Below are positions 22,371-32,454 of a DNA stretch of 64,000 bases, piece by piece. Below the pieces are notes generated by a model. It saw only the letters and a list, made by a program, of their open reading frames with translations, did not search any database and was not told where the DNA came from. The stretch covers positions 51,834,501 to 51,898,500 of the forward strand of contig OX419761.1 of NCBI GenBank assembly GCA_948567375.1, read 5' to 3'. How positions within the stretch are numbered: the first letter of the stretch is position 1; each line of letters starts with the position of its first letter. The position numbers were made by a program, and so were the translations under genes. The DNA is from Lunularia cruciata (taxonomy: Eukaryota; Streptophyta; Marchantiopsida; Lunulariales; Lunulariaceae).

Positions 22371-22719
22371 TGGATCCGCAGTTGCAAGAGCTGGTGCAAG
22401 GAATGCAAGGGATGCTGAATGAATTTTGAGAGATTAAGATGACCATGGAGACATTAGAAAGTCAAGTGAAGATCCTCAAGAACGATCAAGCCATGCAAGG
22501 AGAAGAGCCGTCTCAAAATCCAGTTCCTGCGACTGAAGTACTTGGAGAGGCACCCATGCCTACGAACCCTATCGACGATGAAGCCACATTGCTATTTTGG
22601 ATGAAGAAGACCTGCAACATTGAGCCTTACAAGGGGCAGCGTACGATGGGAGTGGAAAATTGGATCTTGAGAATGAATTGATATTTTTGATTGTTCTCAA
22701 CAAAGATCACAGAGCATGC
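22371..22719 (+). pseudogene. Element H gag, N-terminal part
   Basis: Begins MDPQLQELVQGMQGMLNEF, then a stop, then METLESQVKILKNDQAM (a short coiled coil) and LFWMKKTCNIEPYKGQRTMG. Interrupted at 22719 by a solo LTR; the sequence resumes at 26501 with the capsid-like part. The stop after MLNEF is a point mutation (element M has NKFWEIKM at the same place). Confidence 0.7.
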
Positions 22720-25700
22720 TGTGACTACCCGGCAAATATCACTTTTGCGGTAATCGGGTAAGTAAAGTTTGTTCCCGCAGAGATACGAGTCAGAAATGTC
22801 CAAATACAAAGCAAAGTAACACTTTCAGTTCTTCTTGAGTTCTTCTTTAGTCTCTCAGGTAGAAACCACACCCAGAAGAGAGTAACAAGCACTGACTTGC
22901 AGTCTTGTCACAAATTCACACTTCTTAATCACAACTCCATCAATTATTTCCAAACAATCTTGATTGTGATGATTCAGGCTCTCCCGAAAACGGCACTTCA
23001 CTACAAAACGACTTCACCTCAAAATTGTGTTCCACCCTTCCACTGAAGGCACAACTTCCTCGATCGAAATTGCTTCACATCAACTTCGCCCTGCACTCAC
23101 AAATGCAGAATACTACCAACACTACAATTCCTCTCAGATCTGTCAAGGCATTGCTTCGATTGCACTTCGCTCAGGATCAAACACACAGAATGAAGATCAA
23201 GGCTGTGGAATCCAACATCCAACAAGCACTCTGACTGCACTTCAAATTTCTCCAAACATTCACAAACACAATTGCAAAGTTGATACTCGGAATCAAGCTC
23301 AAGCGACGAGCACTGCTTCACAACACTTTGCTTTATCTATTCTCAGAAATAATGAGCACTGAACAACAATTTCATGTGAATGCCACTCTTAAATAGTGAA
23401 GCAATCGACAGTTCTAACAACTATACCGTTTCTACATCAACTGTTCTAACCCGCAGATCCGAAATGACAATGCACCTCTTCATATCTGCCCCTTCAAATC
23501 TCAAATCGGTTACTAATCCGATCCGATGTCTACTTCTTCCTCGGCTTTCAAGCCTGAACCCGAAGTAATCTTACTTCCTACTATTCTGTCCTCGGGTTTC
23601 ACAACTCCTACATCTTCTACCAGATCCATCAATTCTCTTTCCTGATCTGAAATTGCACTAGTGGGTAATCTATCTAACTCTTCATCTTTTGACCCACTCT
23701 TCTCTACTGTCAGTCAGGGCAACTCCGAAGACATTTGGATCCCGATGTTATCTACGTCGGGTTTTGCTTTAACATCCTGCCAAAGCTTTTCTAACTCTAT
23801 TCTTACTAAGTCTAATCTAATCGTGATATTGTCTTCTACTTCTAAGATCTTCCTATCTACACGAGTTCTCAATTTAATCAACAAGACATTCAAATCTGTA
23901 TCTTTCACTTGCCTTCGCCTCGTCTCCTGCACCAATAGCTTCAACTCGTGCAGACGCGCTTCTTCAATTCGAACGCTGGTCTTTGTACTTAACATCGCGT
24001 TTACCCTGAGGACTATCTCTTGCAATGGCTCTAATCTTGTCTTCCTTTCTCATTCCCGATCTGCAAGCCATTCCTCTCTGTACATCGCCAATTCTTCTTC
24101 GAATTCTGCCTTCACCGCGTCCTTCTCTTTCTCCTTCTGTGCAACCTTCTCTTCCTGATTACAAAGTAAGTCTCGTAATCTCTCTTCTTCTCCATATCTC
24201 GCAGCCAACTCTCGCTGCCAGAGTTGCTTCTTCTCCTCCATACTCTCCATCACTCAATCGAGCTCTTGCTCCTTCGATGCTACTCTCGCCATAGCATGGA
24301 TGAGCTCTACTCTTGAATCAGCAAACTGCTGCTTCAAGATTTCAAATTCAGCTACTTGTCTCTCCCTTACGACATCACTCTTCCTTGCAAGATCCTCTCG
24401 ATAACTCACTTCTCTCCTCAGGTCTTCGATTACCTGACTTCTCTCCACTGCTTCCACTTGCAGTACTTCTCTCTCCTTCTCACCTCGGGTTATACTCTTC
24501 TTCAACTCCGAGTTTTCTTCTTCTAATCTCGATACCACCTGCAATATAGTCTTTACCTCTGGACAAGTCGACTGCATCTCCTTCTTCTTCTTCTCCAACT
24601 TCACCAACAGCGGGCAGACTACCATCTGCAGGTAATCTACTCCATTATTGATACCTTCGTCCTCCCTCGGAGTAGTCTCTCTTCTTTCTTCGTGTTCTCC
24701 CGATTCTCGCCTTCTTCTCTGGAGCCTTCGTATCAGAATTGATGCCTCACTGCCCGAGCTTCCTTCTACCTCTTCCTTCACTCTACTCGGTTCCGCTTCA
24801 CCCTTCGCCTTACGTCTCAAGCGAATTCCTCGCTGTACAGCGATCTTCTTCTCCTCGAGCACCGGTACTTTGTCTTCCAACGCCGCATTGTCTTCGGCTT
24901 TTACTTCGGCTTGAATTTCTTCTTCGTATTCTTCAGGCGCTGGTGCCAAGGTCATTTCTCCACCGTCTTCACTATCACTGCTTGTATCTCCACTCTGCAG
25001 TGTAAGCTCAGGTTCCTCCTCACGTTCCGAGTCCTCCGTCTTGAGCTCGGCTTCGCCTTCTGAGTCTTCATCTTCCGACTCAATCACCACCATTCCTCAC
25101 CTCGGGTTTTTTTTCTGCATCTTCCGAGGTTTCTTGTTTTCTTCGGCGTCTGCTTGCCGAGTTCTCTTCTTCGTCGGGGTACTTTCAACGACCTCCACGT
25201 TCTTCCCTGTCTTCGCGTAGTAATCGTCTGCGCTCCGGATTTGGAGAATGTATTGCTGCTCCTCCGCGTCGACTTCTCTTCTTAAATCAGGATGGAAATG
25301 AGACACCATTCAATTACGCTCAGCCACATTGAGCAGATTTAACCTGAGGTAAAAGTGGGCTGCAAATGGTATGATGTAGTGTGGAGGCGACTTATCTCGC
25401 AGATTCCACACCATCTGCCTTGTTCTTCCGTGAAAGCACCTTGCCCAATTTATCGGTTCTCCTGCAAATAACTTGTGAAAGAACACCGCTTGGTGTTTCA
25501 TCACATAGGTAGTTCTCTCTGGCTTCAAGAGGGCCATTAGTGCACTCACAATTCCCCTCCTCACTGGGTCCTTATAACTCTCAACTTTATACCCATTCTT
25601 CGTCCTCTTCGACGAGAAGGCTTCTCTCACCTCCTGCGTTTCTTGAGCTATCTCTCCTTTCCCCAAGAACGTGGCCCCCTGCTCCAAGCCTGCCTCCTTC

Positions 25701-26500
25701 CCGAGTATGAGTCTCCAATCCGACTCTGTCCAGCGAGCCTGATTTCCTCTCTTCCCTTCTTCCTCGGGACCATCGAGACATTTACTCTCGATGATTTTTG
25801 TCATGAATCCTGGAAAACTTATGTTCCAATTCCATGCCAAAAAGGTGATCCGAAGTCGGCTCAAGACTTCGATCCTTGCTACTACATCTAATCTCCGAAT
25901 TGCATGATTTCTCACTGCAAATTTGGAGTTCCTCTTCCCTCCTCCCATCTCTTCTGCTTTCTTTCGGTCTCTTGATTTCTCTCTCTCGACTTCTCCCTTA
26001 TGCACTAACCCGAGGCCAACACTATGTCCCTTTCCCCGATCACCTGCAAGACGACTCCTCAACGGCGAAGGAAAATTGCTTGACATTTCGTCGTTGCAGT
26101 TTCGATTTTTATAGAGTTGCACTTCTTCGTCTTCCGTCACTTCGAGTTTCTACCGAGAAATCACACCTCCTGCATGCACCCGTCACTGTCGCCCCACCTT
26201 CGCGCGTATGAGCCGCCAATTTTGAAACCGCCCCTTCTTGAATTTCTCGCCCCGACGAAAGGTTGTTAGACTGTCTTTGCCTCGGGTTGAGCTCCCCCCT
26301 GATCCGAAGACAATTTACTTCGTATCGTATGCTGACACGGCATTTCAGAGTACTTCGCCTTATGACCCAAGGTCACTTTACTTCGGGTTTCACCCCGAAG
26401 ACAGTTTTCTTTGTCTTCTTCGGCCAAACAGGCGCAATCCGACTTCTCTATACACTTCTTCTGCTTTATTTTGAAAAAAACAAAAAATGTGGGCACCACA
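22720..26500 (-). mobile_element. Solo LTR of family E, long class (copy L), inserted in H
   Basis: On the minus strand it runs from TGTGGTGCCCACATTTTTTG (26500) to GCCGGGTAGTCACA (22720). The flanks CATGC (22715-22719) and CATGT (26501-26505) are a duplication with one transition. 3781 bp. It carries the best-preserved N-terminal half of the U3 ORF. It matches copy B closely over its whole length but lacks the telomere-like insert. Confidence 0.93.
23518..26140 (-). pseudogene. U3-encoded long ORF of family E, copy L (one frame for most of its length)
   Basis: Starts 361 bases into the LTR with MTEDEEVQLYKNRNCND. The first open part (26140-25310, 276 codons) covers the N-terminus and globular domain (WTESDWRLILGKEAG, NGYKVESYKDPVRRG, TTYVMKHQAVFFHKLFAG, PINWARCFHGRTRQMVW, PPHYIIPFAAHFYLRL). 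It continues in the same frame after TGA into 25309-25097 (basic, KKPRKMQKKNPR), TGA, and 25093-24254 (acidic linker and coiled coil). Further TGAs at about 24252 and 24047 precede the tail (24025-23714 and beyond, ending VDIGSD). Several of these TGA codons stand where other copies have Arg CGN or Gln CAA, as expected from methyl-CpG decay of CGA. About 874 codons in all. Function unknown. Confidence 0.82.
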
Positions 26501-26505
26501 CATGT

Positions 26506-26949
26506 TGCAGGCGTGTTTGCATGTGGGTACTTGACCGATAAAGCACTCACATGGTTTGATGCTTGGGAATGATCCATGCTGGCCGAGAGAAGGGAGGTCA
26601 CATGGACAGCAATGCAAGAAGGACTGCTTAAGAATTTCCAATCGGTGGATTCTGTGCAGATGGCTCGAACCCGACTATGGGGATTGAGACAGAAGAATAG
26701 CGTACAAGAGTATGTGGAGGCATTTCAAGATCTACAAGTTGCAATTACCAACATGAGTCCAGCAGAGGCTCTCAACAATTTCAAACGAGGGTTGAAAGAG
26801 CGGATTCCCCAAGAAGTCATGGTGCAAAACCTTCGCATGGTATTTAAAGCCATTGCTTGTGCGCAGAGAATAGCATGAGCATTAGGTGGAGGTGAAGGAG
26901 TAGTTCCACTTCAACATTATCGGGCAGAAATGCCACACATGGGTGGACC
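26506..26949 (+). pseudogene. Element H gag, capsid-like part
   Basis: ACVFACGYLTDKALTWFDAWE, stop, then an open 26576-26878 with WTAMQEGLLKNFQSVDSV, LWGLRQKNSVQEYVEAFQD and ALNNFKRGLKERIPQEV. This is the usual retrotransposon gag pattern (ALTWF...F...L..Q..SVQEYV..F..L). It is cut at 26949 by element G and continues at 34767 to the zinc knuckle. Confidence 0.88.
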
Positions 26950-27641
26950 TATAACACCCATTTGTGCATGTGTGTGGTATTGTGATATTTAACTTGGTAT
27001 TACAAGTACTTAAGAGATATTATTTATATAGAGATAAAGGATGGTTCTATATTAGTCATGGTTAGCTAAAGTTAGTCATAGCTAAGATAAAGGAGACTTT
27101 ACTTTAGAGGAAGTAGAAAAGATGAGCACCACTATTTTGGATTTTAGTGTGTTGACTTGGTATTATTCCTAGGTGTTTGGCTTTGAGGAAAGAGTTGAGA
27201 ACTCTTGGGCCCGCAAGCCTTTTTGTTTTGGATTCTTCTATAGTCCAAGGATAGCCCATGTGAAGGAATCCTTGACTTAGTGGTTGGGTCAAGATAAGAC
27301 CACATGCTTAGGGGAATATGCCCATGTGAATTGATATTCCTTTCTACTTTTTGACTTTACTTGACTTTTAGTCTAGTAACTTGAGTTACTGCGGTAATTA
27401 GTAACTTTGGTACGTAACTATTTCACAAGTATATAAACAAGGGGTGAGGAGGTACTCATCATCCTTTCATTTGCAACTATCTCTCTCTCATTGAGTTCTC
27501 TAGTGAGCAATGTCTTGAGTCTTGGAGTGTTAGCCTTGGAGGAGTATGATGGAGTTGGGGTTCCTTGCCTTCTTAGTCCATGGTGCGCTACCATAATAGC
27601 CATCAGAGGTTCATCCTGAGTGAGAGACAGGCCGGCTCACA
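26950..27641 (+). repeat. Element G 5' LTR
   Basis: Starts TATAACACCC (3' LTR: TGTAACACCC) and ends GGCCGGCTCACA. TATATAAA at 27430-27437 is a clear TATA box, about 205 bases before the LTR end. Other copies of this LTR lie at 34075-34766, in element K and inverted at 52151-52834. Confidence 0.95.
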
Positions 27642-27645
27642 TTTT

Positions 27646-27660
27646 TGGTTCCGTTGCCGG
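27646..27660 (+). promoter_or_regulatory. Element G primer-binding site (Asp-like)
   Basis: TGGTTCCGTTGCCGG, four bases after the LTR. It is one variant away from the tRNA-Asp-type site TGGCGCCGTTGCCGG of many plant Ty3/gypsy elements; the CG-to-TT difference may be decay or a lineage variant. Confidence 0.8.
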
Positions 27661-28500
27661 GACCTCTCTAGAAGGCAAGATAATGTTCCGCATTCAATTC
27701 TACATTAGGCAGAAGGAGGCTATGAGAGCTCACTTGGAGAGAACATTAGGAGAGGAGAGGGCTGAACTTATGTTAGAGAACCAAGATCCATTTGTATACT
27801 CTGTAGTTCATTATGATGTCTTTGAGGTGATTTTGTACATCTTGTACACATGAGAGGAATTGGAGAGATTGTGTGAGGTGGATTGCAGATTTTGGGGATT
27901 AAGGTGATTTTGGGCAAAATCTCAAGTTTGAGATCTGAACTTGAAATTTCTACACATGATATTTTGGGTTATCTTTCAGTTAGCAAACTTTAAATTATTA
28001 TCAGAGCTTCTATGCACACTAAGCTAGAATTTTTGAAAGTTGATAGGGTAAAGTGCTCCCGCAACTGCATGCTCTTTGGAAAATTGTACAGAGTCTCCCA
28101 TTTCTTCAATTTTCAGTGAATTGTACTGAAACTTTTCAAGAAAATTCAGTGCATTGTATCCTACCTGCTGCCACAAAAATTAGAGAGAGATTGTTTTTGC
28201 ACAGGGCGTTATGAGTTTTTGAAATGAGGAGGGTGGTTTTCAGACCAAATCTGAAATTTGTGTGCTGAATAGAAAGATGTTTAGGCCAAATGGCTCGATG
28301 AAAAGATCTGAAATTTTTCAAGGAGGGATGCCCTAGAGTTGTGATCAAGTGTGCCAAATTTCAAAGGACTTTGATAAACTGGTTGGGAGATTTGAGTGAC
28401 ATTGTGAGGAAGGGTCAATTCTGCAGAGTGGAGATCTCATGCATGAGAAGTTTGAGATCAACAAAAAGCATGTTTGAGTGTTTAGATTCATCTTGGGAAC
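27661..28500 (+). other. Element G leader before the pre-gag ORF
   Basis: Holds a short open frame 27620-27853 overlapping the PBS (with FYIRQKEAMRAHLERTLG), which is also present in element K at 53000-53200 and so is an old feature of the family. From about 27860 to 28500 I see only broken frames. No known domain. Confidence 0.45.
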
Positions 28501-28974
28501 ATGGAGGGTCATCAAGAGTGGAAATTGAGATTATGCAAGGTTCCCCAAGGGTTTGAGGTGATTGTAGGGGTGGATTTGAGGAAAAGAGAGTTTAAAATAG
28601 AATTTGAAGAGAGTGTTGAGAGGATCCAAAAACCTACACCACTTAGAGGAAAGAGTGAGTCTAAGTGCTTTCTGTGTGGAGAGAAGGGACATAAGGCAAG
28701 TTCATGTCCATTGACCTTTGAGAGCAAGAGATTGAGGGAAAGGAGAGGCTTACTTGACTTGGGTTTGCATGTTGGACCTTCTTCACCAAGATTGGGAGGG
28801 AGAAGATCTAAGACCAAGGAGTTGTGTGAGGTTTGTGGAGTGGAATTACTTCCAAAAGGACATGAGTGTAGTGGAGTAAAAGCAATTTTGGAAACTTTGG
28901 TGAAGGATCTTGGAGAGAGTCTTAGTACAGCTATAGAAATACTACCACCTTCATCAGCTAGTTCTCAAGATTAG
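28501..28974 (+). CDS. Element G pre-gag ORF with zinc knuckle
   Basis: 157 codons, intact, before and separate from gag, whose ATG follows 214 bases later. It shows CFLCGEKGHKASSC (CX2CX4HX4C) at about residues 58-71 and a second Cys/His pair set CEVCGVELLPKGHEC at about residues 107-121. The start is taken as MEGHQEWKLRL; upstream the frame is not convincing. A nucleic-acid-binding role is likely from the knuckle. Ogre-type elements are known to have an extra ORF before gag, but I cannot say that this one is homologous. It could also be the tail of a longer, now broken leader protein. Confidence 0.65.
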   Translation: MEGHQEWKLRLCKVPQGFEVIVGVDLRKREFKIEFEESVERIQKPTPLRGKSESKCFLCGEKGHKASSCPLTFESKRLRERRGLLDLGLHVGPSSPRLGGRRSKTKELCEVCGVELLPKGHECSGVKAILETLVKDLGESLSTAIEILPPSSASSQD

Positions 28975-29188
28975 TGATGGAGATAATCTTTCAACTCATG
29001 GATAAACTATCCATGAGAGTTAGATTAATATGCACTCTAGGATTTGATGTTGCTATAGAAATCTTGGAGCAACTTGAACCTTTTGTGTTCCCTAGAGTGG
29101 TGTTAGTCATGTATATACTCTATTAGTAATAGAGTGAGAAAAAAAAAGAAAAAAATTTGAGAGAAAAGAAAGATAGTGAGGGGTTAAG

Positions 29189-30622
29189 ATGGAGAAACTT
29201 CTGGTTTTCTTTGGCAAGGATGGAGAAGATGTGGAGGCCTTTGTGAGAGACTTTAAGAGAGCTGGCATAGGAAACAATGAGAGGAGGAAGAATGAGTGGG
29301 CCTCATTATTACCAGATTTCTTTGAGGATGCAGCACTTACATGGTATGAGTCAGAATACCAAAAGAGAGAGAGGAGAGATGCGGAAGAGGAGTCTTGGGA
29401 GACTTTGACTTCAGCACTCATTGAGAACTTTCTTCCTGATGAGAGTTATGAGAGATTGATGGGTGAGGTTACATTTCTCAAGCAAGGAGATGGAGAGAAA
29501 GTGAGAGTCTATGTGGAAAGAGTGGAAAAGTTGGAGTCCAAATTTTGCATAGTGTTGAGGAAGGGTGGGGATGATGTGGAGACTACAATGATTGGCATAG
29601 GGGCCATGCTCACCAAGAATTTTGTGGGAGGGTTGAGACCACAAATAAGAAGCAAGGTGATATATGAGAAACCTTCTTCCAAGGTTGAAGCTATCAAGAT
29701 CGCAATTCCTATGGAGGAGAGTTTGGAAGGGGATGAGAGTGATTTGGTGGTGAAGGAGGTTGTGCATCCTCCTCAAGGCTACAAGTATGGTGGAACTTCT
29801 GATACTTTGGTGACAAGGGTTGCACCACAAGTAGTAGTTGCTCCAATTCTTGCACCTCCACCAAAAGATCCACTCCAAACCATCACAGAACAACTTGCGG
29901 ATCTCAAGATCAATGTGGTGCAACTATGGGAGAAGAGAGAGGTGGATCAGAATGTAGGGAGAGGGCCTAGGAGTTATGGAAAATATCCATATAGAGGAGG
30001 CCAACCAGCCAACAATTTAAATGATAGAAATTGTTTTGGTTGTGGAGGAAGAGGCCATATCCAAAGGAATTGCCCAAATTCCACTTACCATGGAGGAAGG
30101 GGTTATGAGGGAGCCAATAGAGGGAAAGAGGGAGGTAGTGAAACCCAAGTGGCTCCTAATCCCAACAAAGTTAAGGGGATAGCATCCATAGATGTGGTTG
30201 AGAGCAAGTATGAGAAGGGAGAGTGCTCAAACCCCAAGGGTCTTAATTTGGAGCTTTTGGCACAAGAGAAGAAGAGAGCTCGTTTTAAAAAGGATGTTCA
30301 CTCTTCTCAAGGATTTACTTCAAGCAAGGATACTCCTATGTCTACTAGGAGCACTTGCACCTCAACACCCTCAACAACAAAGACTCCAAGGAAGAAGTTA
30401 GGGATGGAGGATTTCTTGATTTCAAAGCAACAATGGAACTACAATGTGTTGGAGGATGTTGATAGTCACAAGGCTAACATCATAGTAGGCCAATTGATTG
30501 CTTTGAACCCTACCTTGAGAAAGGATCTTAGAGGTGGTTTGAGTTTTACAAGGAGCAAGAGGAAGAAGAAGGCAAAAGTTCCAATATCAATGGGGGTGGT
30601 GGATGCCAAGCCAGCACCATAG
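29189..30622 (+). CDS. Element G gag
   Basis: Intact 477 codons. Starts MEKLLVFFGKDGEDVEAFV, a capsid-like N-terminus, with LPDFFEDAALTWYESEYQ and LTSALIENFLPDESYERL (the gag capsid pattern) within the first 120 residues. A CX2CX4HX4C knuckle, CFGCGGRGHIQRNC, lies near residues 282-295, followed by a basic, Ser/Thr-rich tail. It ends just before the protease region with a stop at 30620-30622, so pol was made by readthrough or frameshift, or the stop is damage. The start is supported by the loss of open frame upstream. Confidence 0.9.
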   Translation: MEKLLVFFGKDGEDVEAFVRDFKRAGIGNNERRKNEWASLLPDFFEDAALTWYESEYQKRERRDAEEESWETLTSALIENFLPDESYERLMGEVTFLKQGDGEKVRVYVERVEKLESKFCIVLRKGGDDVETTMIGIGAMLTKNFVGGLRPQIRSKVIYEKPSSKVEAIKIAIPMEESLEGDESDLVVKEVVHPPQGYKYGGTSDTLVTRVAPQVVVAPILAPPPKDPLQTITEQLADLKINVVQLWEKREVDQNVGRGPRSYGKYPYRGGQPANNLNDRNCFGCGGRGHIQRNCPNSTYHGGRGYEGANRGKEGGSETQVAPNPNKVKGIASIDVVESKYEKGECSNPKGLNLELLAQEKKRARFKKDVHSSQGFTSSKDTPMSTRSTCTSTPSTTKTPRKKLGMEDFLISKQQWNYNVLEDVDSHKANIIVGQLIALNPTLRKDLRGGLSFTRSKRKKKAKVPISMGVVDAKPAP

Positions 30623-31080
30623 GAGGCTTGTGAATATGCCTCCAAGATTGATGTGAGAGTGAATGGTCACAATATCAAGGATGCATTAGTTGATGGAGGA
30701 TCAACAGTGAATGCCATGTCAGAAAGGTTGATGAAGAAGTTGGGTATGATACCCTCAAGACCTTCAACATTTGTGGTGAGCATGGCAAACAAGCAACAAG
30801 TTTGACCAGTAGGAGTGATGGATAAGGTGGTAGTTTTAGTTATGGGAGTTCAAAATCTCATGACTTTCCAAGTCTTGAAGGATTCAAGCTATGACTTACT
30901 TCTTGGGAGGCCATGGTTGAGAGCAGCATGCACAACTGATGGATGGCACAAAGGGTACTTGAGGATTGGGCCATCAAACCATAGAGTCATAGTTCCTGTG
31001 ACTAACACCACAACACTTTACATTCAGATACACCATCTTCTGATTATTGGGAATCAGATTCTAAAGAAGGAGCTTCAGGT
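30623..31080 (+). pseudogene. Element G protease (one stop, one frameshift)
   Basis: VNGHNIKDALVDGGSTVNAM carries the aspartic-protease active site (D-G-G-S in place of D-T/S-G-A/S), followed by VVSMANKQQV, a stop, then an open 30815-31030 with SYDLLLGRPWLR (the ILGRPWL flap-end motif). Near 31020-31050 the frame changes before the acidic linker that leads to RT. Element K has the same stretch with similar breaks (53740-54110). Confidence 0.85.
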
Positions 31081-32454
31081 GTGGACACAAGCATTGAGGA
31101 AGAGACTTCCACAGAGGAGGATGAATCTGAATCTGATTCAGATGTGTATCCCTTGTGTGCTATGGATTTTTCACCTAAGCCAGAGGTTTTGAAGGACCCA
31201 GATAGATCACCATTGACACTTGAGGAGGTAGAGAGAAGGTTAGCTACCCTCAAGTATGGCCCAAATGTTACCAAGGAGGAGAAGGTGAGATTTGAGGAGA
31301 TTTTCCGCAAGTTCATCCATGTGTTTGCTTTGAGTTACAAGGATTTGAAGGAAGTCACCTTGGAGGAGCACAAGATAGAGGTGGAGTCACATGCAAGACC
31401 AATCTCCCAAAAGCAACGTCGCATTAGCCCACCAATATCTTTGGTTGTGAAGGAGGAGATTGATAAGCTCAAGGAGGCTAGATTTATCTTTGAGGTGGAG
31501 AATTCACAATGGGTGTCTCCAATTGTCATTGTGAAGAAAAAGGATGGCAAGCTTTGGGTATGTGTGGATTATAAGAAGCTTAATGTTGTTACCAAGAAGG
31601 ACTACTACCCATTGCCATTCATTGGTGAGATCTTGGAGGAGGTTGCAGGTCATGAGAGGTACAGTTTTGGAGATGGTTATAGTGGATACAACCAAATCAA
31701 GATTGCACCAGAGCATCAACAACTCACCACATTCACCACACCTTGGGGAACTTATGATTTCAAGGTCATGCCTTTTGGGCTTTGCAATGCTCCAGCCACA
31801 TTCCAACGGTTCATGAACAAGGTATTTGAACCTTTCATTGGGAAATTTGTGAGAGACTTCATTGATGACTTTTGTGTCTATGGGAGCAAGGAGGAGCACT
31901 TTGAGCACCTAATCAAAGTCTTGCAACGCTTGGATGAGGCAAATGCATCACTCAACCCAAAAAAGTGCAATTTAGGATGTGAAGAAGGTCTACTTTTGGG
32001 GCACATCATCTCCAAGGATGGAATAGCAGTTGATCCTGAGAAGGTGAGGAAAATCTCAAACCTTCCATTCCCTTCAAGCTTGACAAAGTTACGCCAATTC
32101 TTGGGGATGGTTGGGTACTATAGGAGGTTCATCTTCTCATTTTCCAACAAGGCTTATGCATTGACCATCTACATGAAGAAGGGTGTAGATTACATGGTGA
32201 TTTTAGAAGACAAGGAGGCTCTCAAAGCTTTTGAGGAGCTCAAGCAATCCCTTGTTGTAGCTCCAATTCTTGCTAAACCTGATTGGAGTAAGCCTTTCAT
32301 CCTCTACACCAATGCTTCTAATGTAGCTATAGGATGCACTCTTAGTCAATTAGACCAAGATGGGCATGATCATCCAATAGCTTATGCTAGTAGGCAGATG
32401 GTTTCAGCAGAGAAGAACTACTCTGTCACAGAGAGAGAAGGGTTGGCAGTGTGA
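31081..32454 (+). CDS. Element G reverse transcriptase and start of RNase H
   Basis: 457 codons open. An acidic linker (EEDESESDSDVYPLCAMDF) precedes the RT: WVSPIVIVKKKDGKLWVCVD, YYPLPFIGEILEEVAG, YSFGDGYSGYNQIKIAP (first catalytic Asp), FGLCNAPATFQRFMN, FVRDFIDDFCVYG (catalytic FIDD), LLGHIISKDGIAVDP, LRQFLGMVGYYRRFI. RNase H then begins with FILYTNASNVAIGC and continues to TEREGLAV, where a doubled TG (GTGTG) causes a stop. The downstream frame continues directly. Confidence 0.95.
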   Translation: MDTSIEEETSTEEDESESDSDVYPLCAMDFSPKPEVLKDPDRSPLTLEEVERRLATLKYGPNVTKEEKVRFEEIFRKFIHVFALSYKDLKEVTLEEHKIEVESHARPISQKQRRISPPISLVVKEEIDKLKEARFIFEVENSQWVSPIVIVKKKDGKLWVCVDYKKLNVVTKKDYYPLPFIGEILEEVAGHERYSFGDGYSGYNQIKIAPEHQQLTTFTTPWGTYDFKVMPFGLCNAPATFQRFMNKVFEPFIGKFVRDFIDDFCVYGSKEEHFEHLIKVLQRLDEANASLNPKKCNLGCEEGLLLGHIISKDGIAVDPEKVRKISNLPFPSSLTKLRQFLGMVGYYRRFIFSFSNKAYALTIYMKKGVDYMVILEDKEALKAFEELKQSLVVAPILAKPDWSKPFILYTNASNVAIGCTLSQLDQDGHDHPIAYASRQMVSAEKNYSVTEREGLAV

